This document shows, piece after piece, positions 51,013-60,626 of a DNA stretch of 64,000 bases; position 1 is the stretch's first letter, and every line of letters starts with the position of its first letter. Location of the stretch: NCBI RefSeq assembly GCF_014109725.1, contig NZ_CP058554.1:1860001-1924000 (forward strand), written 5' to 3'. A program made the translations under genes and the position numbers. The DNA is from Comamonas piscis (GTDB lineage: Bacteria > Pseudomonadota > Gammaproteobacteria > Burkholderiales > Burkholderiaceae_C). The notes beneath the pieces were generated by a model. That model made no database searches. It saw nothing but the letters and a program-made list of their open reading frames with translations, and was not told the origin of the DNA.

Positions 51013-53910
51013 ATGGCCCATCCTTACACCCCTTTGTCGCTTGGCAGGCGCATGCACGAGATCCATACACGGGTCATGTGGTGCTTGCTCGCTGGCGGGG
51101 TGCTCTTGGCTGGCTTGGTGGCGACCGATGCGCAGGGCGTGGGCTTTGCCCGCGCGTTGCAGACCTGGGTCCAGGTCCTGCTTCTGCTCGCTGCGCTAGC
51201 CACCTTGGGTTGGGGCGGGCGGCTGCTGCTGCAGGGCTCGGCAGGCAGTGCCTTCATGGGCCGGCCGCTATGGGTGTGCAGCGCCGTGGTGTTGGGGGGC
51301 TTTGCGGTGGTGCTAGCGCTGCCTTTGCGCATGTCTGAGCATGGAAGTCGGCCGGCACTGTGGATGGAGCTTGCTGTCAATATCTTGCTATCGATAAGCC
51401 TATTGATAGTTTCCATAGATTTATTGTCTTCAAAACAACGCAGCAGCCCGGAAGCGCTGCCCCGAGCCAACCATTGGCTGCATCTGCAAAGCCATGGCGC
51501 GGTGCTGGCCGCGCTGGTCCTGTTGGTGACGGCCACGGCCGTGCTGGCGCAGAGCCTGGTCGATCTTGAAAGCGTACGCCGCTATGTCTTGCCGCTGGCC
51601 ATGCTCGCCTGCTGCGGATGGGCGGCGGTGCAGAGCCGCCACTTTGCGGGCCAGTCCGGGCGCTGGACGGTGCTGAGAATCGCTGGCGCCTTGGCCGCAG
51701 GCGCGGTGGCCATTCTGCTGGGGGCCGGTAGCCACTGGGCCATGCTGGTAGAGCAAGCTGCCTGGTGCTATGCACTCTCGGTGCTGGCGCTGGTGCTGAT
51801 CATGGCCTCGCTGCGCCACAGCCTGGTGGACTGGACCTCGGCCCATCCTGCGCGCCTGCAGGCTGAGGAATGGCTGGAGCAAGCCCCTATTGGGGTGGTA
51901 CGGGTCGACGGCAATGGCGTCATCGTGCATGCCAACCGCACCCAGCTCGACTGGCTGGGCCTGCCCAGCCTGGTGGACCAACCCTGGACCGAGGCGCTGG
52001 CGCCCAGCCTGCGCAGCCAGGCGCCCGACTGGCTGGCACGCCTGCGCGCCGGCCAATCGCTGGCTTTTGAGCAAAGCATTGATACGCCGCAAGGCCTGCG
52101 CCACTTCCAGACCGATATTCTGGTCGCGCCCCAAGGCCGAGATGCGCATGCCTTCATGCTGCTCTCTCACGATGTGTCCATGCAAAAGCTGATGGTGGGC
52201 CGGGTCCAGGAGCAGCAGTCGCAGTTGGTGTCGTTGGTCAGCGCCATCCCTGATCTGGTGGTGCTCAAGGGCGCCGACGGCCGCTTGCTCCATTGCAACC
52301 AGGCCTTCGAGCGCCTGGTGGGCCTGACCCATGGGCAGATCATTGGCCGCACGACCTCGGACCTGGGCCTGCAAGGGCGCATGCCCTCGGACTGGGAGAC
52401 CGATCTGCGCGCCCGCAACAGCAACACGCCGGTGGTCTATGAGGAGACCCTGCAGTTTGCCGACAACGGTTACCAGGGCCGATTCGAGATCAGTAAATCA
52501 GCCATCCGCGCCGCCAATGGCGAGGTCACTGGCTTGCTCTGCATCTGCCGAGATCTGGCCGAACGCAGCCGCGCGCGCAAGGAAATCGAGCGCCTGGAAT
52601 TCTTCGATGTGCTCACCGGCCTGCCCAACCGCCGCATGCTGATGGACCGGCTCGAATGGTCGATCATCGCCTGCAAGCAACGCGGCACCTATGCCGCCCT
52701 CCTGTTTATCGATCTGGACAATTTCAAGGACCTCAACGATTCGCTGGGCCACCAAAAGGGCGATCGGCTGCTGTGCGAGGTGGGCAAGCGCCTGATTGCC
52801 AGCGTGCGCAGCGGCGATGTGGTGGCGCGTTTTGGTGGTGACGAGTTTGTGGTGCTGGTCGAGAACCTGGGCGCGGAGCGCATACAGGCCGAGGCCCATG
52901 TGCGCTCGGTGGTCGAACATGTGATCACCCGTTTCAAGCAGCCGTTTGCGCTCGATGGCCAGTCGCACCACAGCACCCCCAGCATTGGCGTGACGGTGTT
53001 TGGCGACCACGAGTCCCTGACGGTGCAGGAGCTGCTCAAGCGTGCGGACCTGGCGATGTACGAGGCCAAGTCTGCCGGCCGCAACACGCAGCGCTTCTTC
53101 GATCCGCAGATGCAGGCCATGGTCAATGCACGCGCCAATCTGGAAAGTGACCTGCGCCAGGCCATCCACGACGGTGAGCTGCAGGTGTACTACCAGCCGG
53201 TGATGAATGGCAGCGGTACCTTGATGGGCGCAGAGGCGCTGGTGCGCTGGCGCCATCCCGCGCGCGGCCTGGTCATGCCCATCGAGTTCATCGACCTCGC
53301 CGAGCAGACCGGGCTGATCGTCGACCTTGGCCATTTTGTGATGCGCACCGCCTGCGAGCAGCTGGCGCTGTGGGCCGCTCATCCCTCGACCCAGGCGCTG
53401 ACCATGTCGGTCAATGTCAGCCCCCGGCAGTTCCACAACCAGGGTTTTGTCGATGAGGTGCTGGGCATCGTCGCGCAGACCGGCGCCAACCCGGCACGGC
53501 TGAAGCTGGAGCTGACCGAGAACCTGCTGCTGGGCGACGTCAACGAGACCGTGAACCGCATGCGCCAGCTCAAGGAGCGCGGCCTGGGTTTCTCGCTGGA
53601 CGACTTTGGAGTGGGCTATTCCTCGCTGGCCTACCTCAAGCGCCTGCCGCTGGACCAGCTGAAGATTGACCGCAGCTTTGTCAGCGATGTGCTGAGCGAT
53701 GTCAGCGACGCGGTGATTGTGCGCACCATCCTGGCCCTCGCCCAAAGCCTGGAGCTGGAAGTGGTGGCTGAAGGCGTGGAGAACTCCGAGCAGGTGGATT
53801 TTCTGATCAGCAATGGCTGCAAGCGCTTCCAGGGTTTCCACTTTGGCCGTCCGGTGCCGATTGGCGAGTTCGAGCGCCTGCATGGCTTTCCCAGCTGCCG
53901 GCCGGCTTGA
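51013..53910 (+). CDS. membrane GGDEF-EAL c-di-GMP enzyme with two PAS domains
   Basis: 965 residues. About seven membrane helices (residues 20-270) resemble an integral sensor, followed by PAS domains at about 285-395 and 400-520, GGDEF at about 530-695 and EAL at about 710-955. The cyclase site is intact (GGDEF at 608-612) with an RSGD inhibitory site upstream. The phosphodiesterase motifs are present: EAL at 741-743, ELTEN, DDFGVGYSS, KIDRSFV and AEGVE. It could make or break c-di-GMP. It stands alone after aconitase. Confidence 0.94.
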   Translation: MAHPYTPLSLGRRMHEIHTRVMWCLLAGGVLLAGLVATDAQGVGFARALQTWVQVLLLLAALATLGWGGRLLLQGSAGSAFMGRPLWVCSAVVLGGFAVVLALPLRMSEHGSRPALWMELAVNILLSISLLIVSIDLLSSKQRSSPEALPRANHWLHLQSHGAVLAALVLLVTATAVLAQSLVDLESVRRYVLPLAMLACCGWAAVQSRHFAGQSGRWTVLRIAGALAAGAVAILLGAGSHWAMLVEQAAWCYALSVLALVLIMASLRHSLVDWTSAHPARLQAEEWLEQAPIGVVRVDGNGVIVHANRTQLDWLGLPSLVDQPWTEALAPSLRSQAPDWLARLRAGQSLAFEQSIDTPQGLRHFQTDILVAPQGRDAHAFMLLSHDVSMQKLMVGRVQEQQSQLVSLVSAIPDLVVLKGADGRLLHCNQAFERLVGLTHGQIIGRTTSDLGLQGRMPSDWETDLRARNSNTPVVYEETLQFADNGYQGRFEISKSAIRAANGEVTGLLCICRDLAERSRARKEIERLEFFDVLTGLPNRRMLMDRLEWSIIACKQRGTYAALLFIDLDNFKDLNDSLGHQKGDRLLCEVGKRLIASVRSGDVVARFGGDEFVVLVENLGAERIQAEAHVRSVVEHVITRFKQPFALDGQSHHSTPSIGVTVFGDHESLTVQELLKRADLAMYEAKSAGRNTQRFFDPQMQAMVNARANLESDLRQAIHDGELQVYYQPVMNGSGTLMGAEALVRWRHPARGLVMPIEFIDLAEQTGLIVDLGHFVMRTACEQLALWAAHPSTQALTMSVNVSPRQFHNQGFVDEVLGIVAQTGANPARLKLELTENLLLGDVNETVNRMRQLKERGLGFSLDDFGVGYSSLAYLKRLPLDQLKIDRSFVSDVLSDVSDAVIVRTILALAQSLELEVVAEGVENSEQVDFLISNGCKRFQGFHFGRPVPIGEFERLHGFPSCRPA

Positions 53911-54010
53911 TCAGCAAGACCTGATCCGGGCTCCCGGCTGGCTACAGCCAGCCGCTGGGCTGTTGCGCTAGCGCACGAGCCAGGCCCTGCAATCTGGGCA
54001 CAATGGCGGT

Positions 54011-55219
54011 ATGCAAGAACAGATTTTGATCGCTGGTGGCGGTATCGGCGGCCTCGCTGCCGCACTGGCCGCTACGCGCGCGGGTACCGAGGTGCGCTTG
54101 TTTGAACGGTCCGCTGCGTTCAGCGAAGTGGGCGCCGGTGTGCAACTCGGCCCCAATGTCGTGCGGCGCCTGCAGGCCTGGGGCTTGCAAAAGCCCTTGC
54201 AGGCGGTGGCGGCCTTTCCGCAGGCGCTGGTGTCGCGCAATGCCATCAGCGGCCAGGCGCTGGCCCGGCTGGATCTGGGTGCGCAGGCGGTGGCACGCTA
54301 TGGCGCTGCCTATGCCACCATCCACCGCGCCGATCTGCACCAGCTGCTGTGCGATGCGGTCAAGGCACATGCCGACCTGCACCTCAACCTGGACAACCCC
54401 GTGGATTACCACGAGGACAACGGCCGGGTCGTCACCATCACCACCCACCAAGGCAAACAGATCGAAGGCGATGCGCTGATTGGCGCCGATGGGATCTGGA
54501 GCCGCACCCGGCTGCGCCTGCTGCATGATGCGCCCCCGCGTGTCACCGGCCATCTGGCCTACCGTGCCTTGGTGCGCCAGGCAGATTTGCCAGCCACCAT
54601 GCGCACGGACGTGGTTACCGCCTGGATGGGGCCGCGCTTTCATGCGGTGCAGTACCCCGTGCGCGGCGCTGAGTTGCAGAACCTGGTGGTCATTGTTGAA
54701 GGTGCCGCCCCTGATGACCTGGAGCACTGGGACCATGCCGCCAACGGCGCGGATCTGCAGCGCTGCCTGGCCGGCGCGCACCGCCAGTTGCTGGACTTGG
54801 TGGATGCGGTGGATGCCACAGGGACCGCCTGGCGGCTCTGGCCGCTGGCGGACCGCGCACCGATGGCGGGCCCACATGAAATGGCACAAGGCCTGGTTGC
54901 ATTGCTGGGTGATGCCGCCCACCCGATGCGGCCCTACCTGGCCCAGGGTGCGGGCATGGCGATTGAAGATGCGGCCGAGCTGCAGCGCGCCTTGACCATG
55001 CACGACCTGGAGCTGCCATTGCGCCTGCGCCGCTATGCGCTCAACCGCTGGCAGCGCAATGCCCGGGTGCAGGCCCGCGCCATTCGCAATGGCGAAATTT
55101 TCCATGCGCGCGGCCTTGTTGCCTTGGGGCGCGATACAGCACTGCGCGCGCTGGGCGCCAAGCTGATGGATGTGCCCTGGCTCTACCGAGGCGATGGCTC
55201 ATCGGCCTCGGTGCTGTAG
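54011..55219 (+). CDS. FAD-dependent aromatic monooxygenase
   Basis: 402 residues of the PHBH/salicylate-hydroxylase class. The FAD-binding GxGxxG motif is IAGGGIGGLAAAL with the following acidic residue in LFERS; ALIGADGIWSRTR is the DG motif; and LLGDAAHPMRPYLAQGAGMA is the second FAD motif. It resembles 3-hydroxybenzoate 6-hydroxylases, but the substrate cannot be read from the sequence. It converges with an MFS transporter gene with only 11 bp between their stops; that transporter lies beside tryptophan dioxygenase. Confidence 0.88.
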   Translation: MQEQILIAGGGIGGLAAALAATRAGTEVRLFERSAAFSEVGAGVQLGPNVVRRLQAWGLQKPLQAVAAFPQALVSRNAISGQALARLDLGAQAVARYGAAYATIHRADLHQLLCDAVKAHADLHLNLDNPVDYHEDNGRVVTITTHQGKQIEGDALIGADGIWSRTRLRLLHDAPPRVTGHLAYRALVRQADLPATMRTDVVTAWMGPRFHAVQYPVRGAELQNLVVIVEGAAPDDLEHWDHAANGADLQRCLAGAHRQLLDLVDAVDATGTAWRLWPLADRAPMAGPHEMAQGLVALLGDAAHPMRPYLAQGAGMAIEDAAELQRALTMHDLELPLRLRRYALNRWQRNARVQARAIRNGEIFHARGLVALGRDTALRALGAKLMDVPWLYRGDGSSASVL

Positions 55220-55230
55220 CCAGCTTCTGA

Positions 55231-56502
55231 TCAAGGGCTGGCTTGGCTCTTGGGCGCCAGCAGTGGCGACTGCGGCAGAAAGCGGAAGGCCAGGCAGCCG
55301 ATCAGCAGCATGCCGGCGACAAACAGCATCACATACTGGTAGATCTCACCGCCGTGCTGCTGCGCATACGACGCGACAATGCCGGAGAGCCATTGCATCA
55401 GCGCCACACCCAGGAACATCGCCATCGTGTACACCGACAGCGCGCGGCCGGTGGTCTCTTTCGGGTAGGACGAGCGCACATCGGCATACTGCAGCACCGA
55501 GTAGCCCGAGGCCAGGCCCATGAACATGATCAGCGCCACAGTCGCGACTGGGTGGTGCACAAAGGCCAGCGCACAGAAGGTGCAGGCCATGACGACTGCA
55601 CCGGCCACGATGCGGCGCCGGCGCCGTTGCGGCCCCGGGTCCAGCCGGCCAAACACCGATGGCGTGAACAGCGAGATCATCGACACCACCAAGGCCACAT
55701 TGCCGGTCGCCACCAGCGAGAACCCATAGCGGTCGATCAGCATGGGGCTGAGCCATAGGCCGCGCACCGTCAGAAACGAGGCATAGCCGACCATGCCCAT
55801 GATGGCGATGGCCCAGGTGTGGGGCACCAACAGCAGGCCGCCAAAGCCTTTGACGGCAGTGAGCCAGCTGGGCTTGGGCAGGTCATCGCTGGGCAGGTGC
55901 GGCTCATGCACGCGCAAGAAGATGGCGATCCAGGACAGCGCACAGAGCACCGCCAGCAGCCCAAAACCCCAGCGCCAGCCATAGTGCTGCACCAGCCAGG
56001 CCAGGGGCGTGCCGGTAAACAGCAGGCCCAGGCCGCCTACGCCCATGCCGACGCCGGACATAAAGGCAAAACGCTCGCTCGGAAAATGCCGCGCAATGAA
56101 CATGGTGCAAGCCAAAAAGGCCGGCGAGCAGCCAATGCCGATCAGCAGCTGGCCCAGCATCAGTCCGTGGTAGCTGGGCGCCAGCGCCGATATCAGCGAG
56201 CCGGCAATCGCCAGCGGAAAGGCGGTGAGCACCGTCTTGCGCAGCCCGTACAGATCCATGCCCACGCCCATGAACAGCTGGGTCACCCCGAAGGACAGGC
56301 CAAACAGCCCGGCAAAGGCACCCAGCGATTCGGCCGACAGTCCGAAATCGGTGCGCAGCCCATCGGCAATGATGGAGGTGACGGTGCGGAAGGCCTGGCT
56401 CAGCGAGAACGCCGACAGCAAGGTCAGCAGCATGGCCCAGAGCAGGGTGTACGGGGGCGCCGCAGGGCGCCCGGTGGGGGAGGGGGTAGGTGGGACCGGC
56501 AT
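55231..56502 (-). CDS. MFS transporter
   Basis: 423 residues, about 12 membrane helices. The motif MGVGMDLYGLRKTVL matches MFS loop 2-3 (GxxxDxxGxRK), and FMGLASGYSVLQYADVRSSY lies in the second half. The ATG at 56502 is preferred over a TTG seven codons upstream. It follows tryptophan dioxygenase on the same strand (175 bp), so it may carry an aromatic compound, but the substrate is unknown. Confidence 0.9.
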   Translation of the reverse strand: MPVPPTPSPTGRPAAPPYTLLWAMLLTLLSAFSLSQAFRTVTSIIADGLRTDFGLSAESLGAFAGLFGLSFGVTQLFMGVGMDLYGLRKTVLTAFPLAIAGSLISALAPSYHGLMLGQLLIGIGCSPAFLACTMFIARHFPSERFAFMSGVGMGVGGLGLLFTGTPLAWLVQHYGWRWGFGLLAVLCALSWIAIFLRVHEPHLPSDDLPKPSWLTAVKGFGGLLLVPHTWAIAIMGMVGYASFLTVRGLWLSPMLIDRYGFSLVATGNVALVVSMISLFTPSVFGRLDPGPQRRRRRIVAGAVVMACTFCALAFVHHPVATVALIMFMGLASGYSVLQYADVRSSYPKETTGRALSVYTMAMFLGVALMQWLSGIVASYAQQHGGEIYQYVMLFVAGMLLIGCLAFRFLPQSPLLAPKSQASP

Positions 56503-56677
56503 GGCTGGGTATGCGGACAACAAGCCAGGGCCAGGCTGGCGTGGTCCATGTTATGTCTGCCATTGGCCAGCGGTGGCTGGCGCGGCTTGTGGTGTGCGCC
56601 TGCCACTATAGAGGACTATCGCCAGCTCTGCAGGGGGCCTTGTCACCTGGGGCAACCCCAGGCGTGGTTGCGGAGGT

Positions 56678-57538
56678 TCAGAGATTGGTGCGCAAGGTCC
56701 AGATCTCGGGGAAGAGCACCACGTCGAGCATTTTCTTCAAGTAGCTCACGCCGCCGGTGCCACCGGTGCCGCGCTTGAAGCCGATGACGCGCTCCACGGT
56801 GGTCAGATGGCGGAAGCGCCAGAGGCGGAAGGCATCCTCGATATCGGTCAGTTTCTCGCCCAGCTGGTACAGGTCCCAGTATTTGTGCGGATCGCTGTAA
56901 ACGGTGATCCAGGCCTGCTTGACGCCTTCGCTCTCGGCATAGGGCTGGGTCCAGTCGCGCTGCAGGGCTTCCGCCGGCACGTCAATGCCTTCGCGGGCCA
57001 GCAGCTGCAAGGCAATGTCGTACAGGGATGGCGATTCATAAGCCGCCTGCACCTGGGCCAGCAGGTCTGCGCGGTGCGCATGGGGTTTGAGCATGGCGGC
57101 GTTCTTGTTGCCCAGCGAGAACTCGATGCAGCGGTACTGTGCGCTCTGAAAGCCGCTGGAGTTGGCCAGGTAGGGGCGCATGGCCGTGTACTCGGGCGGC
57201 GTCATTGTTGACAGCACGGTCCAGGCGTTGACCAGCTGCTCCATGATGCGCGAGACACGGGCCAGCATCTTGAAGGCCTCGGGCTTGGTGTTGTCTGCGG
57301 GGTTGGCCATCGCCAGCATCGCGGCGCGCAACTCGTGCAGCATCAGCTTCATCCACAGCTCGCTGGTCTGGTGCTGCACGATGAACAGCATCTCATCGTG
57401 CGCGGGCGACAGCGGATGCTGGGCATTCAGGATCTCGTCCAGGTGCAGGTAGTCGCCATAGCTCATGTCTTTGCTGAAGTCGAGCTGGGCGCGCTCTTCA
57501 TGCACAATGGATTCGGGCTTGCTGTTGGTGTCTCGCAT
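56678..57538 (-). CDS. kynA: tryptophan 2,3-dioxygenase
   Basis: 286 residues. It has SYGDYLHLDEILNAQHPLS, the haem-ligand region HDEMLFIVQHQTSELW, SGFQSAQYRCIEFSLGNK and RHLTTVERVIGFKRGTGGTGG, all diagnostic of TDO. It oxidises L-tryptophan to N-formylkynurenine. The start at 57538 is chosen because the longer frame adds Cys-rich nonsense. No kynB or kynU is present in the window. Confidence 0.97.
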   Translation of the reverse strand: MRDTNSKPESIVHEERAQLDFSKDMSYGDYLHLDEILNAQHPLSPAHDEMLFIVQHQTSELWMKLMLHELRAAMLAMANPADNTKPEAFKMLARVSRIMEQLVNAWTVLSTMTPPEYTAMRPYLANSSGFQSAQYRCIEFSLGNKNAAMLKPHAHRADLLAQVQAAYESPSLYDIALQLLAREGIDVPAEALQRDWTQPYAESEGVKQAWITVYSDPHKYWDLYQLGEKLTDIEDAFRLWRFRHLTTVERVIGFKRGTGGTGGVSYLKKMLDVVLFPEIWTLRTNL

Positions 57539-57645
57539 GGTGTGTGGGGCAGTAGATGCGGCTTGAATTACAGCGCAAGAATGGCACTGCGCAACCGGGC
57601 CGCAAGGCATAAAGTGGCTGCATCGATTGTACTGAGGTGATTTGC

Positions 57646-58806
57646 ATGAAACCGTCTGCCCCCACCACACCGCGCTCCACTTCTGCCGCCAGCCCTGCCG
57701 CCTTGGCCGCTTCCCGCGCGCAAGTCACGCTGGCCGATCCGCGCTGGGCCGATGTGCAGGCCCGCAATGCCGCAGCCGATGGCCGCTATGTGTATGCGGT
57801 GCGCAGCACCGGCGTGTTTTGCCGGCCGTCTTGCAGCTCTCGGCTGGCCAAACCCGAGAACGTCAGCTTTTTTGACACCGCCGCGCAGGCCCAGACCGCC
57901 GGCTACCGCGCCTGCAAACGCTGCCAGCCCGATGCAGCAGCCAAGCCCGGCCACGCCGCGCTGATGGCCCAGCTCTGTGAATGGATCGCCACGGCCGCAG
58001 AAGAGCCCAGCCTGGCCGACCTGGCCGAGCGCGCCGGCATGAGCCCTTTCCATCTGCAGCGCGTCTTCAAGGCGGCAGTGGGCGTATCGCCCAAGGCCTA
58101 TGCCAAGGCCCAGCGCCGCCAGCGTCTGCAAACGGCGCTGGGCGATGCGCAAGAGGCGCCTCGTGTTATCGATGCGATTTTTGATGCCGGCTTTGCCAGC
58201 ACCGCGCAGCTCTACCGCGACAGCCAGGCCGTGCTGGGTATGACCCCGCGCCAGTACCGCAAGGGCGGCGCTGCGCAGCAGATTCACTTTGGCGTGGCCG
58301 AATGCAGCCTGGGCCCCATCCTGGTGGCCGCCACCGCGCAGGGTATTTGCGCCATCTTGCTGGGCGACGATGCCGATGCGCTGGTGCAGGACCTGCAGCA
58401 GCGTTTTCCCCAGGCGCAACTGGCTGGCGGCGATGCCAGCTTTGAGCGCTGGATGGCCCAGGTGATCGGCTTTGTCGATGAGCCCACGCGTGGCCTGGCA
58501 TTGCCACTGGATGTGCGCGGCACCGCTTTTCAGCAGCAGGTGTGGCAGGCGCTGCGGATGATTCCGGTCGGCAGCACCGTCAGCTACAGCGAGCTGGCGC
58601 GCAAGCTGGGCATGCCCCAGGCCAGCCGGGCAGTTGCTGGTGCCTGTGCGGCCAATGCGATTGCTGTGGCCATTCCCTGCCACCGGGTGGTGCGCAATGA
58701 TGGCGGTATCTCCGGCTACCGCTGGGGCGTAGACCGCAAGCGTGCTTTGCTGCAGCACGAGGCCGAGCTGGCGCCCACGGCCCAGCGCGTGGCCCGCCAT
58801 GCTTAA
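57646..58806 (+). CDS. ada: bifunctional Ada: methylphosphotriester and O6-alkylguanine methyltransferase/regulator
   Basis: 386 residues. The N-terminal Ada zinc domain has DPRWADVQARNAAADGRYVY, with FCRPSC (acceptor-type Cys59, C63) and YRACKRC supplying the other ligands. An AraC-type HTH (about residues 110-200) follows. The C-terminal methyltransferase has Cys345 in AIPCHRVVRNDGG. It transfers methyl groups from DNA to itself and, when methylated, activates the alkylation response. The next gene overlaps it by 8 bp. Confidence 0.96.
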   Translation: MKPSAPTTPRSTSAASPAALAASRAQVTLADPRWADVQARNAAADGRYVYAVRSTGVFCRPSCSSRLAKPENVSFFDTAAQAQTAGYRACKRCQPDAAAKPGHAALMAQLCEWIATAAEEPSLADLAERAGMSPFHLQRVFKAAVGVSPKAYAKAQRRQRLQTALGDAQEAPRVIDAIFDAGFASTAQLYRDSQAVLGMTPRQYRKGGAAQQIHFGVAECSLGPILVAATAQGICAILLGDDADALVQDLQQRFPQAQLAGGDASFERWMAQVIGFVDEPTRGLALPLDVRGTAFQQQVWQALRMIPVGSTVSYSELARKLGMPQASRAVAGACAANAIAVAIPCHRVVRNDGGISGYRWGVDRKRALLQHEAELAPTAQRVARHA

Positions 58807-59611
58807 GCGCGCGCCCAACGCAGCGCAGGCGGCCTTGCCGCTGGACGACGCGCCTGGCGACCCGCCTGCCAGCGCCATCGCAACGGCCTTTGCGGGCGCG
58901 GGCGATGGCGATGACACCCTGCAGCGCTATGACTGGCCCGCCGTCAGCCAGCAGGTAGACAGCCAGGGCTGGGGCCTGCTGCCGCGTTTGCTGGATGCCG
59001 CGCAATGCCAGCAGATGGCTGCCATGTACGACGAGGCGGCGCATTTTCGCAGCCGCATCCTGATGCAGCGCCACGCCTTTGGCCGGGGCGAGTACCAGTA
59101 CTTTGCCTATCCGCTGCCGCCGCTGCTGCAGGCGCTGCGCACGCGGCTCTATGCCCGCCTGCAACCGCTGACCGAGCAATGGCGCCAGCAGCTCACCTCC
59201 GCCGCGCCGCCTTGGCCTGCGCAGCATGCAGCCTTGCTGGCCCGGTGCCATGCCGCCGGCCAGCAGCGGCCCACACCGCTGCTGCTGCGCTATGGCGCTC
59301 AGGATTACAACTGCCTGCACCAGGACCTGTATGGCGAGCTGGTGTTTCCGCTGCAGGTGATCGTGCTGCTGTCGCAGCCGGGCGAGGATTTTGATGGCGG
59401 CGAGCTGGTGCTGACCGAGCAGCGCCCCCGCATGCAGTCGCGTGTACAAGTGCTGCCGCTGCAGCGCGGTGATGCGGCCATCATTGCGGTGCGTGAGCGG
59501 CCGGTGCAGGGCACGCGCGGCAGCTACCGGGTGCAGCACCGGCATGGCGTGTCCACGGTGCTGCGGGGCCAGCGCCATACGCTGGGGATCGTTTTCCATG
59601 ACGCGGAATAG
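58799..59611 (+). CDS. 2-oxoglutarate/Fe(II) oxygenase linked to alkylation repair
   Basis: 270 residues starting at an ATG that overlaps the ada stop (ATGCTTAA). It carries LLLRYGAQDYNCLHQDLYGE with the HxD iron pair, then GEDFDGGELVLTEQRPR and a late His in VQHRHGVSTV or HTLGIVFHD. It matches a family I recall as PF09859, described as an oxygenase acting on damaged DNA, rather than classical AlkB. Its place between ada and alkA supports removal of alkyl damage. The exact reaction is untested here. Confidence 0.85.
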   Translation: MLKRAPNAAQAALPLDDAPGDPPASAIATAFAGAGDGDDTLQRYDWPAVSQQVDSQGWGLLPRLLDAAQCQQMAAMYDEAAHFRSRILMQRHAFGRGEYQYFAYPLPPLLQALRTRLYARLQPLTEQWRQQLTSAAPPWPAQHAALLARCHAAGQQRPTPLLLRYGAQDYNCLHQDLYGELVFPLQVIVLLSQPGEDFDGGELVLTEQRPRMQSRVQVLPLQRGDAAIIAVRERPVQGTRGSYRVQHRHGVSTVLRGQRHTLGIVFHDAE

Positions 59612-59705
59612 GTGCTGCTGGTTGCCACCGTCCTGACTTTATGGCCCGCCGTCCATCATCTATAGTGGGGATCCACGGCAGCCGCCGTCATCTACCGACC
59701 ACGCC

Positions 59706-60626
59706 ATGCCCCTGGTTCTGCGCACCCAAGTCGCCCTGCCTGCCAACTACCGCCCGCAAGACATGCTGGCCCTGCATGCCCGCGATGCCTTGCAGGCGTC
59801 GGAGAAAGTAGAAGGTCTGCGCGTCAGCAAGGGCCTCACCTGGCAGGGCCTGCCGGCACTGCTGCAGTTGGAGGTGGTGGAGGGCGCGGCCCAGGCCGTC
59901 GCCAGCTTGGCGGTGGACGGCCAGCCCCCGGCCAGCGCCGGCCCGCCCGATTTGCAGGCCATGGTGGCGCGCATGCTGGGCCTGGGTGACGGGGCCGACC
60001 AGCTGGAGCTGCAGCACGCCAAGCACCCGGTGCTGGGCCCCTTGCTGCGCGGCCAAGCGGGCCTGCGTGTGCCCGCCAGCAGCAGCCCTTTTGAGGCCTT
60101 GGTATGGGCCATTACCGGCCAACAGATCAGCGTGGCTGCTGCCATTGCGCTGCGCCGGCGTTTGATTGCCACCGCCGCCGTGCAGCACAGCAGCGGCATG
60201 CTCTGCCACCCCGATGCCACCGCGCTGGCGGCGCTGACGCCCGAGCAACTGCGCGCTGCAGGCTTTTCCGTCAGCAAGATCGCCACTTTGGAGCGCGTTT
60301 GCGCTGCCGTGCTGGACGGCAGCCTGCCGCTGGATACCTGGGCCGCCGAGCCCTTGCAACCCGAGCGTGCCGAGGCGATTGAGGAAGCGCTGCTGGCCAT
60401 CAAGGGCATTGGCCCCTGGACGGTGCATTACGCGCTGCTGCGCGGCTATGGCTGGCTGGACGGTAGCCTGCATGGCGATGTGGCCGTGCGCAATGCGCTG
60501 GCCCGGCTGCTGGATGTTCCCAGCGTCTCGCAGCGCGAGGCCGAGCAATGGCTGGGCGCATTTGCGCCCTGGCGGGCGCTGGTGGCGGCCCACCTCTGGG
60601 CCAGCCTCTCCGCCAAAAGCTACTGA
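59706..60626 (+). CDS. alkA: DNA-3-methyladenine glycosylase II
   Basis: 306 residues. An N-terminal AlkA-like fold is followed by SPFEALVWAITGQQISVAAA and the helix-hairpin-helix LLAIKGIGPWTVHYALLRG, with catalytic Asp in GDVAVRNAL. It excises alkylated bases. It is the last gene of the ada operon, 94 bp after the oxygenase, and converges with an MFS gene, with which it overlaps by 7 bp. Confidence 0.94.
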   Translation: MPLVLRTQVALPANYRPQDMLALHARDALQASEKVEGLRVSKGLTWQGLPALLQLEVVEGAAQAVASLAVDGQPPASAGPPDLQAMVARMLGLGDGADQLELQHAKHPVLGPLLRGQAGLRVPASSSPFEALVWAITGQQISVAAAIALRRRLIATAAVQHSSGMLCHPDATALAALTPEQLRAAGFSVSKIATLERVCAAVLDGSLPLDTWAAEPLQPERAEAIEEALLAIKGIGPWTVHYALLRGYGWLDGSLHGDVAVRNALARLLDVPSVSQREAEQWLGAFAPWRALVAAHLWASLSAKSY

